Shown one piece after another: positions 7,259-15,269 of a stretch of 32,015 nt of DNA. Below the pieces are notes generated by a model. The model saw only the letters and a program-made list of their open reading frames with translations, had not been told where the DNA came from and made no database searches. Position 1 is the first letter of the stretch. Each line of letters starts with the position of its first letter. Location: NCBI GenBank assembly GCA_903860995.1, contig CAIOSS010000681.1:1-32015 (forward strand), in the 5' to 3' direction. This stretch comes from an uncultured delta proteobacterium. GTDB taxonomy: Bacteria > Myxococcota_A > Polyangia > Polyangiales > Ga0077539. The position numbers were made by a program, and so were the translations under genes.

Positions 7259-7377
7259 GCAGCACGGCCGTCGCGGGGCGGCGTTCCACGGTCGGGCCTG
7301 GACCGTTTCAAAGGCGTTGCTCGTCGCGCGGGGTGGCCCGCCGGCGTGGTGATAGGTTGGTGCGAAGGAGCCACCGC

Positions 7378-8754
7378 ATGCCCTTCCGCGCCTCGGTCAT
7401 CGGGTCACTCATCGCCCTGTGCGTCGCGTGTTCGTCGTCGGCCCCGATGGGCTCACCAGGGTGCCTCGCCGGCGCTTCGCTGGCCTGCGCCTGCACCGAT
7501 GGACGCGCGGGTGCCCAGGTCTGCGGCGACGACGCACGCCTCGGTCCCTGCTTGTGCACAAGCGGAGATGCGTCGCTCGCGCCCGCCGACGTCGCGTCGC
7601 CCGATGTCCCCGCGTCGCCCGATGTCCCCACGTCCCTCGCTGACGTGGTGACGCCCGATGTCCCCACGCCGCGCGACGCGCCTGCCGCCGATGTGCCGAC
7701 GTCGTCGACGCGGCCGGGCTTCCTCCACACGCAGGGCAGCGCGATCGTCGACGCGACCGGGCGCACGGTGCGGCTCACCGGGCTCTCGTGGTTCGGCTTC
7801 GAGACCTCGAACTACGCGCCGCACGGGCTCTGGCGGCGCTCCATGAACGCGATGCTCGATCAGGTGCGGACGCTCGGGTACAACGTCATCCGCGTCCCCT
7901 GGTGCAACCAGATGCTCGACGCGGGCAGCACGCCCAACGGCATCGACTTCGCCCAGAACCCCGACCTCCGCGGGCTCACCGCCGTCGAGGTGCTCGACCG
8001 CTTCATCGCCGCCGCGCGGGCGCGCGGACTCAAGGTCATCCTCGATCGGCACCGGCCCGATGCGAGCGGACAGTCCGATCTCTGGTACACGGGCGCGTAC
8101 GACGAGGCGCGCTGGATCCGTGACTGGGTCATGCTCGCGCGGCGCTACCGCGACGATCCGACGGTGATCGGCGTCGACCTCCACAACGAGCCGCACGGCG
8201 CGGCCACCTGGGGCGACGGCAACCTGGCGACGGACTGGCGCCTCGCGGCCGAGCGCGCGGGCAACGCCGTGCTCGCGGTGAACCCCGACCTGCTCATCGT
8301 CGTCGAAGGCATCGAGCGCTACGCCGGAACCTCCTACTGGTGGGGCGGCAATCTCCGCGGTGCGCGCACGGCCCCGGTGCGCCTCACGGTGCCCGGGAGG
8401 GTGGTGTATTCGCCGCACGACTACCCGTCCTCGGTGTCCGCGCAGGCGTGGTTCGGCGCGGCGGACTACCCCGCCAACCTGCCGCGCGTGTGGGGCGACG
8501 CGTGGGGATACCTCGCCGTCGAGGGCCTCGCGCCGGTCTGGATCGGTGAGTTCGGCACGCGCCTCGCGACGACCTCCGACCGGCAGTGGCTCACCGGGAT
8601 GGTGTCGTACGTGCGCGCGCACGACCTGAGCTTCGCGTTCTGGTGCCTCAACCCCAACAGCGGAGACACGGGCGGCATCCTCCAGGACGACTGGCAGACG
8701 GTGAACACCGCCCAGCAGTCGGCCCTGATGCCCTTGCTCGCTCCGCCGCTGTAG
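7378..8754 (+). CDS. GH5 cellulase-like lipoprotein
   Basis: 458 residues from ATG 7378, with GAAGGAG as ribosome site. A lipoprotein signal ends at LIALCVAC (Cys18). A short disulfide module (CACTDGRAGAQVC...CLC, residues 37-60) and an Asp/Pro/Ala-rich linker with near-identical 18-bp units follow. The glycoside hydrolase family 5 domain spans about 112-455. Seen in order are VRLTGLSWFGFET, NVIRVPWCNQ, GLKVILDRHRPD, IGVDLHNEPHG (acid/base Glu271), YSPHDYP and WIGEFGT (nucleophile Glu391). The active site is complete and the length normal. It should cleave beta-1,4-glucans such as cellulose at the outer surface. Closest are endoglucanase-like GH5 members; the exact substrate is not determinable. 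Confidence 0.88.
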   Translation: MPFRASVIGSLIALCVACSSSAPMGSPGCLAGASLACACTDGRAGAQVCGDDARLGPCLCTSGDASLAPADVASPDVPASPDVPTSLADVVTPDVPTPRDAPAADVPTSSTRPGFLHTQGSAIVDATGRTVRLTGLSWFGFETSNYAPHGLWRRSMNAMLDQVRTLGYNVIRVPWCNQMLDAGSTPNGIDFAQNPDLRGLTAVEVLDRFIAAARARGLKVILDRHRPDASGQSDLWYTGAYDEARWIRDWVMLARRYRDDPTVIGVDLHNEPHGAATWGDGNLATDWRLAAERAGNAVLAVNPDLLIVVEGIERYAGTSYWWGGNLRGARTAPVRLTVPGRVVYSPHDYPSSVSAQAWFGAADYPANLPRVWGDAWGYLAVEGLAPVWIGEFGTRLATTSDRQWLTGMVSYVRAHDLSFAFWCLNPNSGDTGGILQDDWQTVNTAQQSALMPLLAPPL

Positions 8755-8840
8755 GGTCGCTCGAGCGCACAGCGGCACCTTCTGGTCGTGGCGCGACGCC
8801 ATGTTCGCCGCCGCTGCCGCGCTCTGCCGCACGATCGCGG

Positions 8841-10037
8841 TCAGCGCTCCGACGCCGCCGCGGCCTTCGTCGCGTGCGGGAGGCCTGGCATGCCGACGGA
8901 GGGCGCCCACCGGGACTTCAACCGCAGCACCGGCGACTCGAAGAAGCGAAACGTGAACGACGCCACCGCCAGCGTGGCGAGCACCCACGCCGGGACCAGC
9001 AGCTCGAGCCCTGCGCGCGGGATCGCGAGCGGGCGCAGCAGCGCTGCGAGCGCGGTGCCCACGAGCACGTGCCAGATGTACATGCCGTAGCTGACGCGGC
9101 CGATGTGGCGCACGAGCGGGCGCGCGCACACGCTGCGGAGGAGGCCCTGCGGGTCTGTCGCGACGACCACGAAGACGCCGCCGCAGAGGGCGATCACGGT
9201 GTACCCGAGGGCCGAGAAGACCGCCCCGCCGCGCGCGGGCTCCCAGATGCCGAAGGGGGTCGCGACGAAGACCGCGAAGGTCGCGAGGGCCACCGCCGAC
9301 CATCGGGCCGCGGCGGCGCGCACGCGCTCCCACGCCGGCGCGGAGGTCGCCTGCACCGCGAGCCAGGCGCCCAGCGCGAGCCCGTCGAGGCGAAACGGGG
9401 TGAGGAGGTAGACGCCGTTCTCGCCCGCGTACGGCAGCGCGACCCAGCGGAGCAGCGGCGAGAGCGCCACGATGGCGACGCAGAGTCGCTCCAGCCCGCG
9501 GGCAGACAGGCCGCGCGCCGCGAAGGGCCAGAGGAGATAGAAGTGCTCCTCGATGGCGATGCTCCAGAGGATCGCCGCCGCCATGCCGGGGTAGTGCCCG
9601 ATGGCCTCGGGCACGTTGCCGAGGAAGCACAGCACCCGGGGCACGTCGTCGTCGTGGAGGTTGATGAGGTGCGCCGTGAGGTGCCACGCGTCGCGGTGCG
9701 CCTGCAGCGTCAGCAGCAGACCCACGTAGAGGAAATACAGCGGCATGATGCGCAGCGCGCGGCGGATCCAGAACGCGCTCAGCCCCTCCGTGGCGCGACC
9801 CTTCAGGAGGGTCCCGGTGACGAGGAAGCCGCTCAGCACGAAGAAGAGGTCGACGCCCACCCAGGCGCCGCGGCTCCAGCGCTCGAGCGCGGTGACGTAG
9901 TCCATCGGCAGCAGCGCCGGGGCGTGGAAGACCATCACCAGCAGCACCGCGACGGCACGCAGCGCGTCGAGGCCGGGCAGGTCACCGATGCGGCCCTTCG
10001 AATCCAGCGCAGGGAGGGACGTCGGCTCGGCAGCCAT
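8841..10037 (-). CDS. Acyltransferase 3 (OafA-like) membrane protein
   Basis: 398 residues from ATG 10037. The first helix carries LPGLDALRAVAVLLVMVFHA with His38, followed by WVGVDLFFVLSGFLVTGTLL, the two hallmark segments of the acyltransferase 3 family. Further on are FWIRRALRIMPLYFLYVGLL and LWSIAIEEHFYLLWPF (the WSxxxEExFY motif). About ten hydrophobic helices end in VSYGMYIWHVLVG and FTFRFFESPVLRL. Members transfer acyl groups from acyl-CoA to surface polysaccharides or other envelope acceptors. It is convergent with the GH5 gene; no nearby sugar-biosynthesis genes identify the acceptor. A longer start at 10106 exists but adds an unlikely Arg-rich leader. Confidence 0.9.
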   Translation of the reverse strand: MAAEPTSLPALDSKGRIGDLPGLDALRAVAVLLVMVFHAPALLPMDYVTALERWSRGAWVGVDLFFVLSGFLVTGTLLKGRATEGLSAFWIRRALRIMPLYFLYVGLLLTLQAHRDAWHLTAHLINLHDDDVPRVLCFLGNVPEAIGHYPGMAAAILWSIAIEEHFYLLWPFAARGLSARGLERLCVAIVALSPLLRWVALPYAGENGVYLLTPFRLDGLALGAWLAVQATSAPAWERVRAAAARWSAVALATFAVFVATPFGIWEPARGGAVFSALGYTVIALCGGVFVVVATDPQGLLRSVCARPLVRHIGRVSYGMYIWHVLVGTALAALLRPLAIPRAGLELLVPAWVLATLAVASFTFRFFESPVLRLKSRWAPSVGMPGLPHATKAAAASER

Positions 10038-10368
10038 CGAGGTCGGAGCGTAGTCGACGCGCCCGCGCGCCGAAAGGCGCGGCCGCCTTGAGAGAAATGT
10101 GAGCACTGTTCACTTTTCGGACGTGATTCACGAAGAGGTGGACGGCGAAGGCGGCGGGCGGCGCGCGCACCCAGGCGCGGCGGCTCGACGAGATCACCAC
10201 CGCGGCGTCCGACATCGTGCGCGACGAGGGCATCGTCCCGGGACGCTCCCGCCAACGCCCGCGGGAGCGCGTACTGCAGATGACAGGCGATCCGGTAGCT
10301 GGAGCGGGTCCGTGCCGACACGGCTCTCGCAGCACTGCGCCGTCGCGTCGCCTGATCCCCCGGAAGGG
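10038..10368. other. Gene-free stretch
   Basis: No gene is supported. A plus frame around 10175-10290 (TQARRLDEITTAASDIVRDE, GIVPGRSRQRPRERVLQMTG) has a protein-like look but no start and no recognised family. The piece just upstream of the acyltransferase presumably carries its promoter. Confidence 0.4.
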
Positions 10369-10840
10369 TCAGCGCGTGCGGTCGTCCTGCCAGAGCAGCG
10401 TGCAGCTCGCCCGCGTGAAGTCGGTGCACCGCCCGTCGCCGCCGCCCGCGAAGCCGCCGTCGGGCGAGCAGATCAGCTCGCAGTCCGACGAGATCAGCGA
10501 GCTGAACTGATCGCAGCACTGCGGCGGGAGGTAGAAGACCGTCGCGCCGCGGTACGTGCACCGGTAGATCGAGCGGGGAGGGTTTCCCACGGGCTGACTC
10601 GCGGCGGTCGTGATGAGCGTCTGGACGCACGCGGGCGTCGCCGGGGGGGGCGTCGGCGGGCGTCGGCCGGTCCTCCGTGGCGGTGTCCGCCGTGGCGGTG
10701 TCCGCCGGAACGTCGGCGGCCCCGGCGTCGACGCAGCTCATGCGCCCACCCGAGTCGTTGGGGCACACCGCCACGGGGCCAACACCGCCGCCATCAGAGC
10801 AGGCGACGAACCCGACACCCAGCACGAAGAGCCACCGCAT
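10369..10840 (-). pseudogene. DUF6970-like lipoprotein broken at a G8/C8 tract
   Basis: From ATG 10840 a lipoprotein start (MRWLFVLGVGFVAC, Cys14) leads into an Asp/Ala/Thr linker (DVPADTATADTATEDRPTP, then ADAPP). The frame is then lost at a run of eight identical bases (10643-10650). Removing one base lets translation continue as CVQTLITTAASQPVGNPPRS, then IYRCTYRGATVFYLPPQCCD and PDGGFAGGGDGRCTDF to the stop at 10369. The corrected protein is about 156 residues. The Y-x-Y-x-G-x-x-VYY...CCDQ...PDGG...GDG pattern recalls the small secreted DUF6970 family; that name is from memory. It may be a real mutation, a phase-variable tract or a homopolymer error. Confidence 0.6.
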
Positions 10841-10968
10841 CTGTCCACGCGACTCCCCTCCGCGGCGACGCGTCCTGTCGGCGGTCAGCGCCCCGCATCA
10901 GCGCTCGACGTCTTCGGCATGGAGCGCTGCTTCTTCGCGTCGAACTCCCCCAATGGACAAGGTCGGCG

Positions 10969-11044
10969 GTGGCGAGCGGCCGGGTGAGCGTGCTGCCCGA
11001 CGGCAACGTGGCGTACCGGGTGAAGTCGTCGCGCAGCGCGAGGC
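10969..11044 (+). pseudogene. Fragment of an IS91-family transposase
   Basis: The plus frame reads VASGRVSVLPDGNVAYRVKS then SRSAR. It resembles the segment near the C-terminal third of IS91-type transposases (ERLSxLPDGRVxYRxK). It is cut off by repeat copy 3; the region before it is not recognisably transposase. An integrase of the type that accompanies IS91-like elements lies at 15.7-16.0 kb, which supports the reading. The fragment is short, so the assignment is moderate. Confidence 0.5.
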
Positions 11045-11169
11045 GCATAGGGCGTCCAATGGGGCACCCCCCGCCCGGCACGGATTCGCTCGGGTTTACA
11101 GAGAACCCATGATCAGCAGGACACCGTCCCGCGAGCGCTGCCAGAAGCGTCCCTGGACGCCGCCTTGGC
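11045..11169 (+). repeat. Dispersed ~123-bp structured repeat, copy 3
   Basis: Runs from GCATAGGGCGTCC to GGACGCCGCCTTGGC and is 125 bp long. The inner stem GGGTT-TACAGAG-AACCC is perfect, and an outer stem CGCTCG...CGAGCG encloses it together with GGAC-ACC-GTCC. This copy has one extra C in the C-run and a small rearrangement near the right end (CCAGAAGCGTCC where copy 4 has CCAAGAGCTCCC). The left flank is the IS91 fragment; the right flank is the truncated minus-strand aldolase. Confidence 0.93.
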
Positions 11170-11734
11170 CACGGTGATCTTCGCCGTGTGCTCGATGATC
11201 TCCGTGCGCATCACGCCGGTCATCGGGTCGTCGCAAAGCACGACGCTGCCGTGCCGCGCCAGCATGAACGCCTCGCACCCCGTGGCCACCACCGCCGCCA
11301 CCGCGTCGGGCACGTCGGAGGTCGTCGGCGACGCGTACGGCACCGTCGGCACGCGGCCCATCGCGAAGAGAATCTCCGGCACCACCGGCGGGTCGAGCCC
11401 CCAGCCCGCCGCCGTGAGCCCCACCGCGGCCGGCGGGTGCGCGTGCACCCCGCACGCGAGCCCCGGCCGCTGCGCGTAGAGCGCGAGGTGCAGCTTCAGC
11501 TCCGTCGAGGCCTTAGCCCCCGCGGATGACCCGCCCGGCCAGGTCGAGCAGCACCAGGTCGCCCTCGCGGAGCATCCCCTGGTGCACGCCCGACGGCGTG
11601 CAGAGCAGCCGGCCGTCACCGACGCGCGCGGACAGGTTGCCGTCCGTGGGCCCGATCAGCCCGCGCTCATAGAGCACCCGCGCGGCGTCGCAGAGGGCCT
11701 TGCGCAACGCGGGCTCGGTGACGGGTGGGCGCAT
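11113..11734 (-). pseudogene. Class II aldolase, frameshifted and C-terminally truncated
   Basis: From ATG 11734: ALRKALCDAARVLYERGLIG, then PTDGNLSARVGDGRLLCTPS (the GN-S motif that binds the phosphate or carbonyl end) and LVLLDLAGRVIRG. A +1 shift in a run of five identical bases (11517-11521) then breaks the frame. In the next frame the protein continues KASTELKLHLALYAQRP, GVHAHPPAAVGLTAAGW (the metal-binding HxH), VPEILFAMGRVP and MLARHGSVV (third His). It belongs to the fuculose/ribulose-phosphate aldolase family. The normal C-terminal helices are replaced by repeat copy 3, where the frame stops after RGTVSC. There are thus two independent lesions, so it is very probably non-functional. 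Confidence 0.75.
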
Positions 11735-11749
11735 CGCGCGGCACCTCGA

Positions 11750-13717
11750 TCACAACTCCGTGGCGGCCTCGGTGTCGGCGCCAGACCCGCCCCGCAGGCG
11801 CATCGCGAGCACCAGGATGACCACCATGAGCCCGCCCTGCAGGTCGCTCACATACTCCGGCAGCGCGACGCCCGCGGCGGCCCCCGCGAGGCTCAGCACC
11901 ACCCAACCGAGCATCGCGCGGTGCACCATCATCGCGCCCACCGCGGATGACACCGCCGTCAGCAGCATGTCGTTGACGAGCACCGCGTGCACCGGCGTCT
12001 CGAGCTGCGCCGCGAACACCCGGTTGACCAGCGAGGCCACCGCGATGGCCACGAAGGCCCCGACCACCCGGTGCCCGATGCTGTTCTGGAGCAGCCGGCG
12101 GCGGGCCAGCACGATCATCGCGGTGAGCACCGCCACCACGATGCCCTCGTACAAGATCAGGTCGTCGTGCGTGAGCTGGCCCGGACCGCCCGGCTGCAGG
12201 TGCGGCACCGCGGCCAGCACCGCGCCGAACACCAGCACCACTGAGAAGAAGGCGGTGCGCGAGCCCGCGCCGACGGCGAGGTCCTGGTCGCGCTCGAGCT
12301 GACGCAGGCGGTCCTGCGCCGCGCGGCGCGCCTCGAGCCGGGTGCCGAGGGCGTCGAGCTTCGCCGCCAGGTCGGGCCGGTCGCCGCCGATCTCCGCCAG
12401 CGTCGTGCGCGCGGCGTCCTCGCTCTCGTTCCGTAGATTCACCTCGAACATGCGCTCGAGGCAGACGCCCATGCCCGCCCGCGCGTCCGGGTTGTCGGGC
12501 CACTCGCGCAGCGCCTGCGCGAACCCGAACCGACACTCTGTCAGCAGCGTGTGCAGGCGCCGCCGATCGTCCGGCGTCTCCGCGGCGGCGAGCGGCCCCA
12601 GGGCCTCCGCCAGGCGGGCCGCGGCGGTCGCGCCCAGGGCCGTCGACGCGCGGTGCCGGAGGTAGTCGGTCACCGCCTGGCGAAACGCCAGCACCGTCGG
12701 GTACCGCTCCGACGGGTTCGCCCGCGTGGCCCGGTTGCAGATCGTCGCGAGCTCCGTCGGGACGTCGTCGCCGTAGACGTACGGCTCCGAGCGCAGCGCC
12801 GCGACCACGACCAGCGAGAGCGTCGCGCCGCTGTGCCGCGGCACTCCGGTGACCACGCAGTGCAGCGTCGCGCCGAGGAGGTAGACGTCCGAGCGGGCGT
12901 CCATGGAGTCGGCGCCGTCGCCGATCATCTCCGGCGCGAGGTAGCCGGGGGTGCCCGCCACCGCGGCGCCCTGCGTCCGCGCGCAGCCGTCGGGCCCGGT
13001 GCGCAGCGCGATGCCCCAGTCGCAGAGGTACACCTCCCCGTACTCGCCGATCATCACGTTCTCGGGCTTGATGTCCCGGTGCAGCACGCCGTGGCGGTGC
13101 GCGAAGTGCACGGCGTTGCAGACCTGCACCAGCACCTCGAGGTGCGCCACGAGGCGGTCGTCCGAGAAGGTCTCGAGGCGCGACCAGTACGGGTGCGCCG
13201 CGTCGCGCACGAGGTCGTACCAGGCCACCCCGACCACCCGCTTCATCACCAGCACCGGGAGCCCGTCCGGGCCGACGCCCAGCGCGTGCACCGGGACGAT
13301 GTTCGGGTGCTCGAGCGAGCCCATCAGCACCGCCTCGCCCATCAGCGCGTTGGCGGCGACGAGCCCGCCGTCGGGCCGCGCGATCTTCACCGCGACGTCG
13401 CGCTCGAGCGACTGCTGCCAGGCGCGATGTACGGTCCCCATGCCGCCCTTGCCGAGCACGCCGAGCAGCACGATGTCGGGGTCGGAGTCGAGCGCCGCAT
13501 CGACCGGTCGAGGGACCACGGAGAGCATCGGGAGCCGTTGGCCGCTCGGCGACGCCGGCGCGGTCTCCGACGAGGACGCCGGCGCGGGGGCCATCGACAC
13601 GAAGCGCCGCGTCGCGCTGTGGGCGTCGAAGGGCGCGTCGGCGAGGCCCAGCGCGCGCAGAGACTCTTGCAGCCCGCCCGCGTGAACCGAACCGCCGTCA
13701 CCAGACCCTTCGTGCAT
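11750..13717 (-). CDS. Ser/Thr protein kinase with C-terminal multi-pass membrane domain
   Basis: 655 residues from ATG 13717. An N-terminal Ser/Ala/Pro-rich region (1-80) precedes the kinase domain (about 82-365). Seen are the glycine loop GKGGMGTVHRAW, VAVKIA (Lys111), HRDIKPEN (213-220), CDWGIA (233-235, DWG in place of DFG), GTPGYLAPEM and SDVYLLG. The essential Lys, Asp and Asn are all present, so it should be active; the W in DWG is an accepted variant. Residues 365-470 are helical and charged. About six hydrophobic helices follow (FFSVVLVFGAVLAAV, LYEGIVVAVLTAMIVLA, GAFVAIAVASLV, AVLVNDMLLTAVSSAVG, GWVVLSLAGAAAGVAL, LMVVILVLAM). A longer upstream frame overlaps the divergent hydratase fragment and is not used. 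Confidence 0.88.
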   Translation of the reverse strand: MHEGSGDGGSVHAGGLQESLRALGLADAPFDAHSATRRFVSMAPAPASSSETAPASPSGQRLPMLSVVPRPVDAALDSDPDIVLLGVLGKGGMGTVHRAWQQSLERDVAVKIARPDGGLVAANALMGEAVLMGSLEHPNIVPVHALGVGPDGLPVLVMKRVVGVAWYDLVRDAAHPYWSRLETFSDDRLVAHLEVLVQVCNAVHFAHRHGVLHRDIKPENVMIGEYGEVYLCDWGIALRTGPDGCARTQGAAVAGTPGYLAPEMIGDGADSMDARSDVYLLGATLHCVVTGVPRHSGATLSLVVVAALRSEPYVYGDDVPTELATICNRATRANPSERYPTVLAFRQAVTDYLRHRASTALGATAAARLAEALGPLAAAETPDDRRRLHTLLTECRFGFAQALREWPDNPDARAGMGVCLERMFEVNLRNESEDAARTTLAEIGGDRPDLAAKLDALGTRLEARRAAQDRLRQLERDQDLAVGAGSRTAFFSVVLVFGAVLAAVPHLQPGGPGQLTHDDLILYEGIVVAVLTAMIVLARRRLLQNSIGHRVVGAFVAIAVASLVNRVFAAQLETPVHAVLVNDMLLTAVSSAVGAMMVHRAMLGWVVLSLAGAAAGVALPEYVSDLQGGLMVVILVLAMRLRGGSGADTEAATEL

Positions 13718-13882
13718 CGCCGTCCGCGTGAATGTCGCACGGCGACGCCCGCCGTGTCGCCTGTGCGCGCACCTCGTCCGGAAGGACGTCCGGCGCGCGC
13801 GGGCGTTGCGTGGGCGCGAGGCCGTCGCCCATGGTGGGGAAGGTCGCGGGCTCATGGCCCGACGCGAAAGGTACGATCGCTG

Positions 13883-14077
13883 ATGGCGCGCGAAGACCGC
13901 GTACGGTTCCCAGGGCGAACCCTGTTTCTCACCGAAGACCCGTCGCTGCTGGCGCAACAGCTCCAGGGGGTCGACCTCGCGTGGGACCCGGCGCGCCCGC
14001 TCGTCGACAACATCTCCACCGACGAGATCACCCCCGGGTGGGTCTGCTACCACTACGATGAGACCCTCGCGGAGTAG
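13883..14077 (+). pseudogene. N-terminal fragment of an aconitase-type hydratase
   Basis: From ATG 13883 the frame reads MAREDRVRFPGRTLFLTEDP and later PARPLVDNISTDEITPGWVC then YHYDETLAE, and ends at a TAG next to repeat copy 4. The VDNISTDEITPGW segment is characteristic of a family of aconitase/isopropylmalate-dehydratase-like proteins in which the small swivel domain comes first. After DETL the expected continuation is lost at the repeat, leaving 64 residues of a protein normally several hundred long. The start appears intact and lies 166 bp from the divergent kinase start, so the promoter may still be active. Confidence 0.6.
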
Positions 14078-14078
14078 C

Positions 14079-14201
14079 GCATAGGGCGTTCAATGGGGCA
14101 CCCCCGCCCGGCACGGATTCGCTCGGGTTTACAGAGAACCCATGATCAGCAGGACACCGTCTCGCGAGCGCTGCCAAGAGCTCCCGGGACGCCGCCTTGG
14201 C
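14079..14201 (+). repeat. Dispersed ~123-bp structured repeat, copy 4
   Basis: Runs from GCATAGGGCGTTC to GGACGCCGCCTTGGC. It is nearly identical to copy 3 over the first 100 bp. Further self-complementary pieces are GGGG-CA-CCCC near the left end and GCCAAG...CTTGGC at the right end. The left flank is the truncated hydratase (plus); the right flank is a C-terminal barrel fragment (plus). Confidence 0.93.
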
Positions 14202-14388
14202 GATCCAGACGGCGGTGGGGTTCGTGGGCACCGTCGACTCGCGCACGACCATCACGCCGCGCTTCGCGTCGACCACGCCGGGCGCCGCGGAGACCCGCCG
14301 CGTCGCGCAGAACTGGGTCGATCAGGCGCTGAAGTCATCCGTGTTCCTGCCGACGGTCTCGCTGTCGCTGGGGTACCGGCTCTTCTGA
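14202..14388 (+). pseudogene. C-terminal fragment, possibly of an outer-membrane beta-barrel protein
   Basis: The frame leaves repeat copy 4 and reads QTAVGFVGTVDSRTTITPRF, then SSVFLPTVSLSLGYRLF and a stop at 14386-14388. The last strand alternates hydrophobic and polar residues and ends in Phe, as outer-membrane barrels do for recognition by the Bam machinery. There is no start of its own. The family is not recognised beyond this signature. Confidence 0.42.
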
Positions 14389-14465
14389 CGGGCGTCTGGC
14401 CGGGTGAAGCCGCTTGCGCGCGGCGCCGAGTCGATGTCAGCAGTCAGTGCCTCCCACCCCGTTAG

Positions 14466-15254
14466 ATGCCCTGCAAGATCTGCCGCGCGCCCGCGGACTA
14501 CTTCGACGCCGTCGACTTCGCCAAGAACTGCTGCGAGCTCGCGGGGGTCGTGCTGCCCCGCACCGGTCGTACGGTCACGTACCTTCGGTGCGGCGCGTGC
14601 GGGTTCATCTTCACCACGTACTGCGACGCCTTCACCCCCGTGGACTTCGCGCGCGAGATCTACAACGACGACTACGCGCGGGTCGACCCGCTGTACCGGT
14701 CGATCCGCCCGGCGGCCAACGCGCGCCTGCTGCGCGAGGTACTCGCCGACGCGTGGGGCCTCGCCGCGCCGCCGCGCCTGCTCGACTACGGCGCGGGCGC
14801 CGGCGTGATCGCCGGTCTGCTCGGCGACCGCGCCGTGGTGCGCAGCTACGACCCGTTCTCCGCGGAGCACGCGGCGCGGCCCGAGGCGCGCTCGGAGATC
14901 GTGTTCTCCGCCGAGGTCATCGAGCACGTCACGGACCCCCTCGCGACGCTCGGCGCGATGCGCGACCTGCTCGCGCCCGGCGGCATGATTCTCTTCTCGA
15001 CGATGATGGCGCCCGCCGACGTCGCCGTGGTGCGCGCGGCATGGTGGTACATCAGCCCCCGCAACGGGCACGTCAGCATCTACACGCACCGCGCGCTCGA
15101 GGTCGCCTGCGCGCAGACCGCGCTCCGCTACACCCCGCTCAGCGTCGAGTGGCACCTCGCCGAGCACCGCGACGCGCCGTGCGCCGTGCTCGACCGCGCC
15201 GCGCTCGGCGCCATCGTCGCGCGCCTGCCCACGGGCTTCGTCGTCGTCGAGTGA
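14466..15254 (+). CDS. Class I SAM-dependent methyltransferase with N-terminal zinc-ribbon-like segment
   Basis: 262 residues from ATG 14466. Cys3/Cys6 (CKIC) and Cys42/Cys45 (CGAC) form a probable zinc ribbon of the type found at the front of sugar- and lipid-modifying methyltransferases. The SAM-binding loop is LLDYGAGAG (residues 105-113). The post-motif FSAEVIEHVTDPLATL and LLAPGGMILFSTMM complete the Rossmann core in normal order. The substrate is unknown. The next gene starts 15 bp after its stop, so the two may be cotranscribed. Confidence 0.82.
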   Translation: MPCKICRAPADYFDAVDFAKNCCELAGVVLPRTGRTVTYLRCGACGFIFTTYCDAFTPVDFAREIYNDDYARVDPLYRSIRPAANARLLREVLADAWGLAAPPRLLDYGAGAGVIAGLLGDRAVVRSYDPFSAEHAARPEARSEIVFSAEVIEHVTDPLATLGAMRDLLAPGGMILFSTMMAPADVAVVRAAWWYISPRNGHVSIYTHRALEVACAQTALRYTPLSVEWHLAEHRDAPCAVLDRAALGAIVARLPTGFVVVE

Positions 15255-15269
15255 AGGGCGGGCGAGACG

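Noticed and set aside
7560..7700. The 18-bp units of the GH5 linker as a CRISPR-like or regulatory repeat
   Set aside because: They are in frame, encode an Asp/Pro linker and have no spacers.
2889..14201. The four dispersed repeats as attC sites of a chromosomal integron cassette array
   Set aside because: They share orientation and structure, but no RYYYAAC/GTTRRRY core sites are seen at the ends, the intervals of 3-4 kb are too long for cassettes, and the recombinase fragment nearby is of the IS91-associated type, not IntI.
2889..14201. A small protein encoded by the repeat (MISRTPSRER... on plus, KAASRELLAALA... on minus)
   Set aside because: Copies differ by single-base indels in the C-run and at the right end, so neither frame is conserved in all four.
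14204..14218. About 16 bp (GATCCAGACGGCGGTG) shared between 14202 onward and 6578 onward, both near repeat copies
   Set aside because: The match is short, the surrounding bases diverge at once, and it may be chance in GC-rich DNA.
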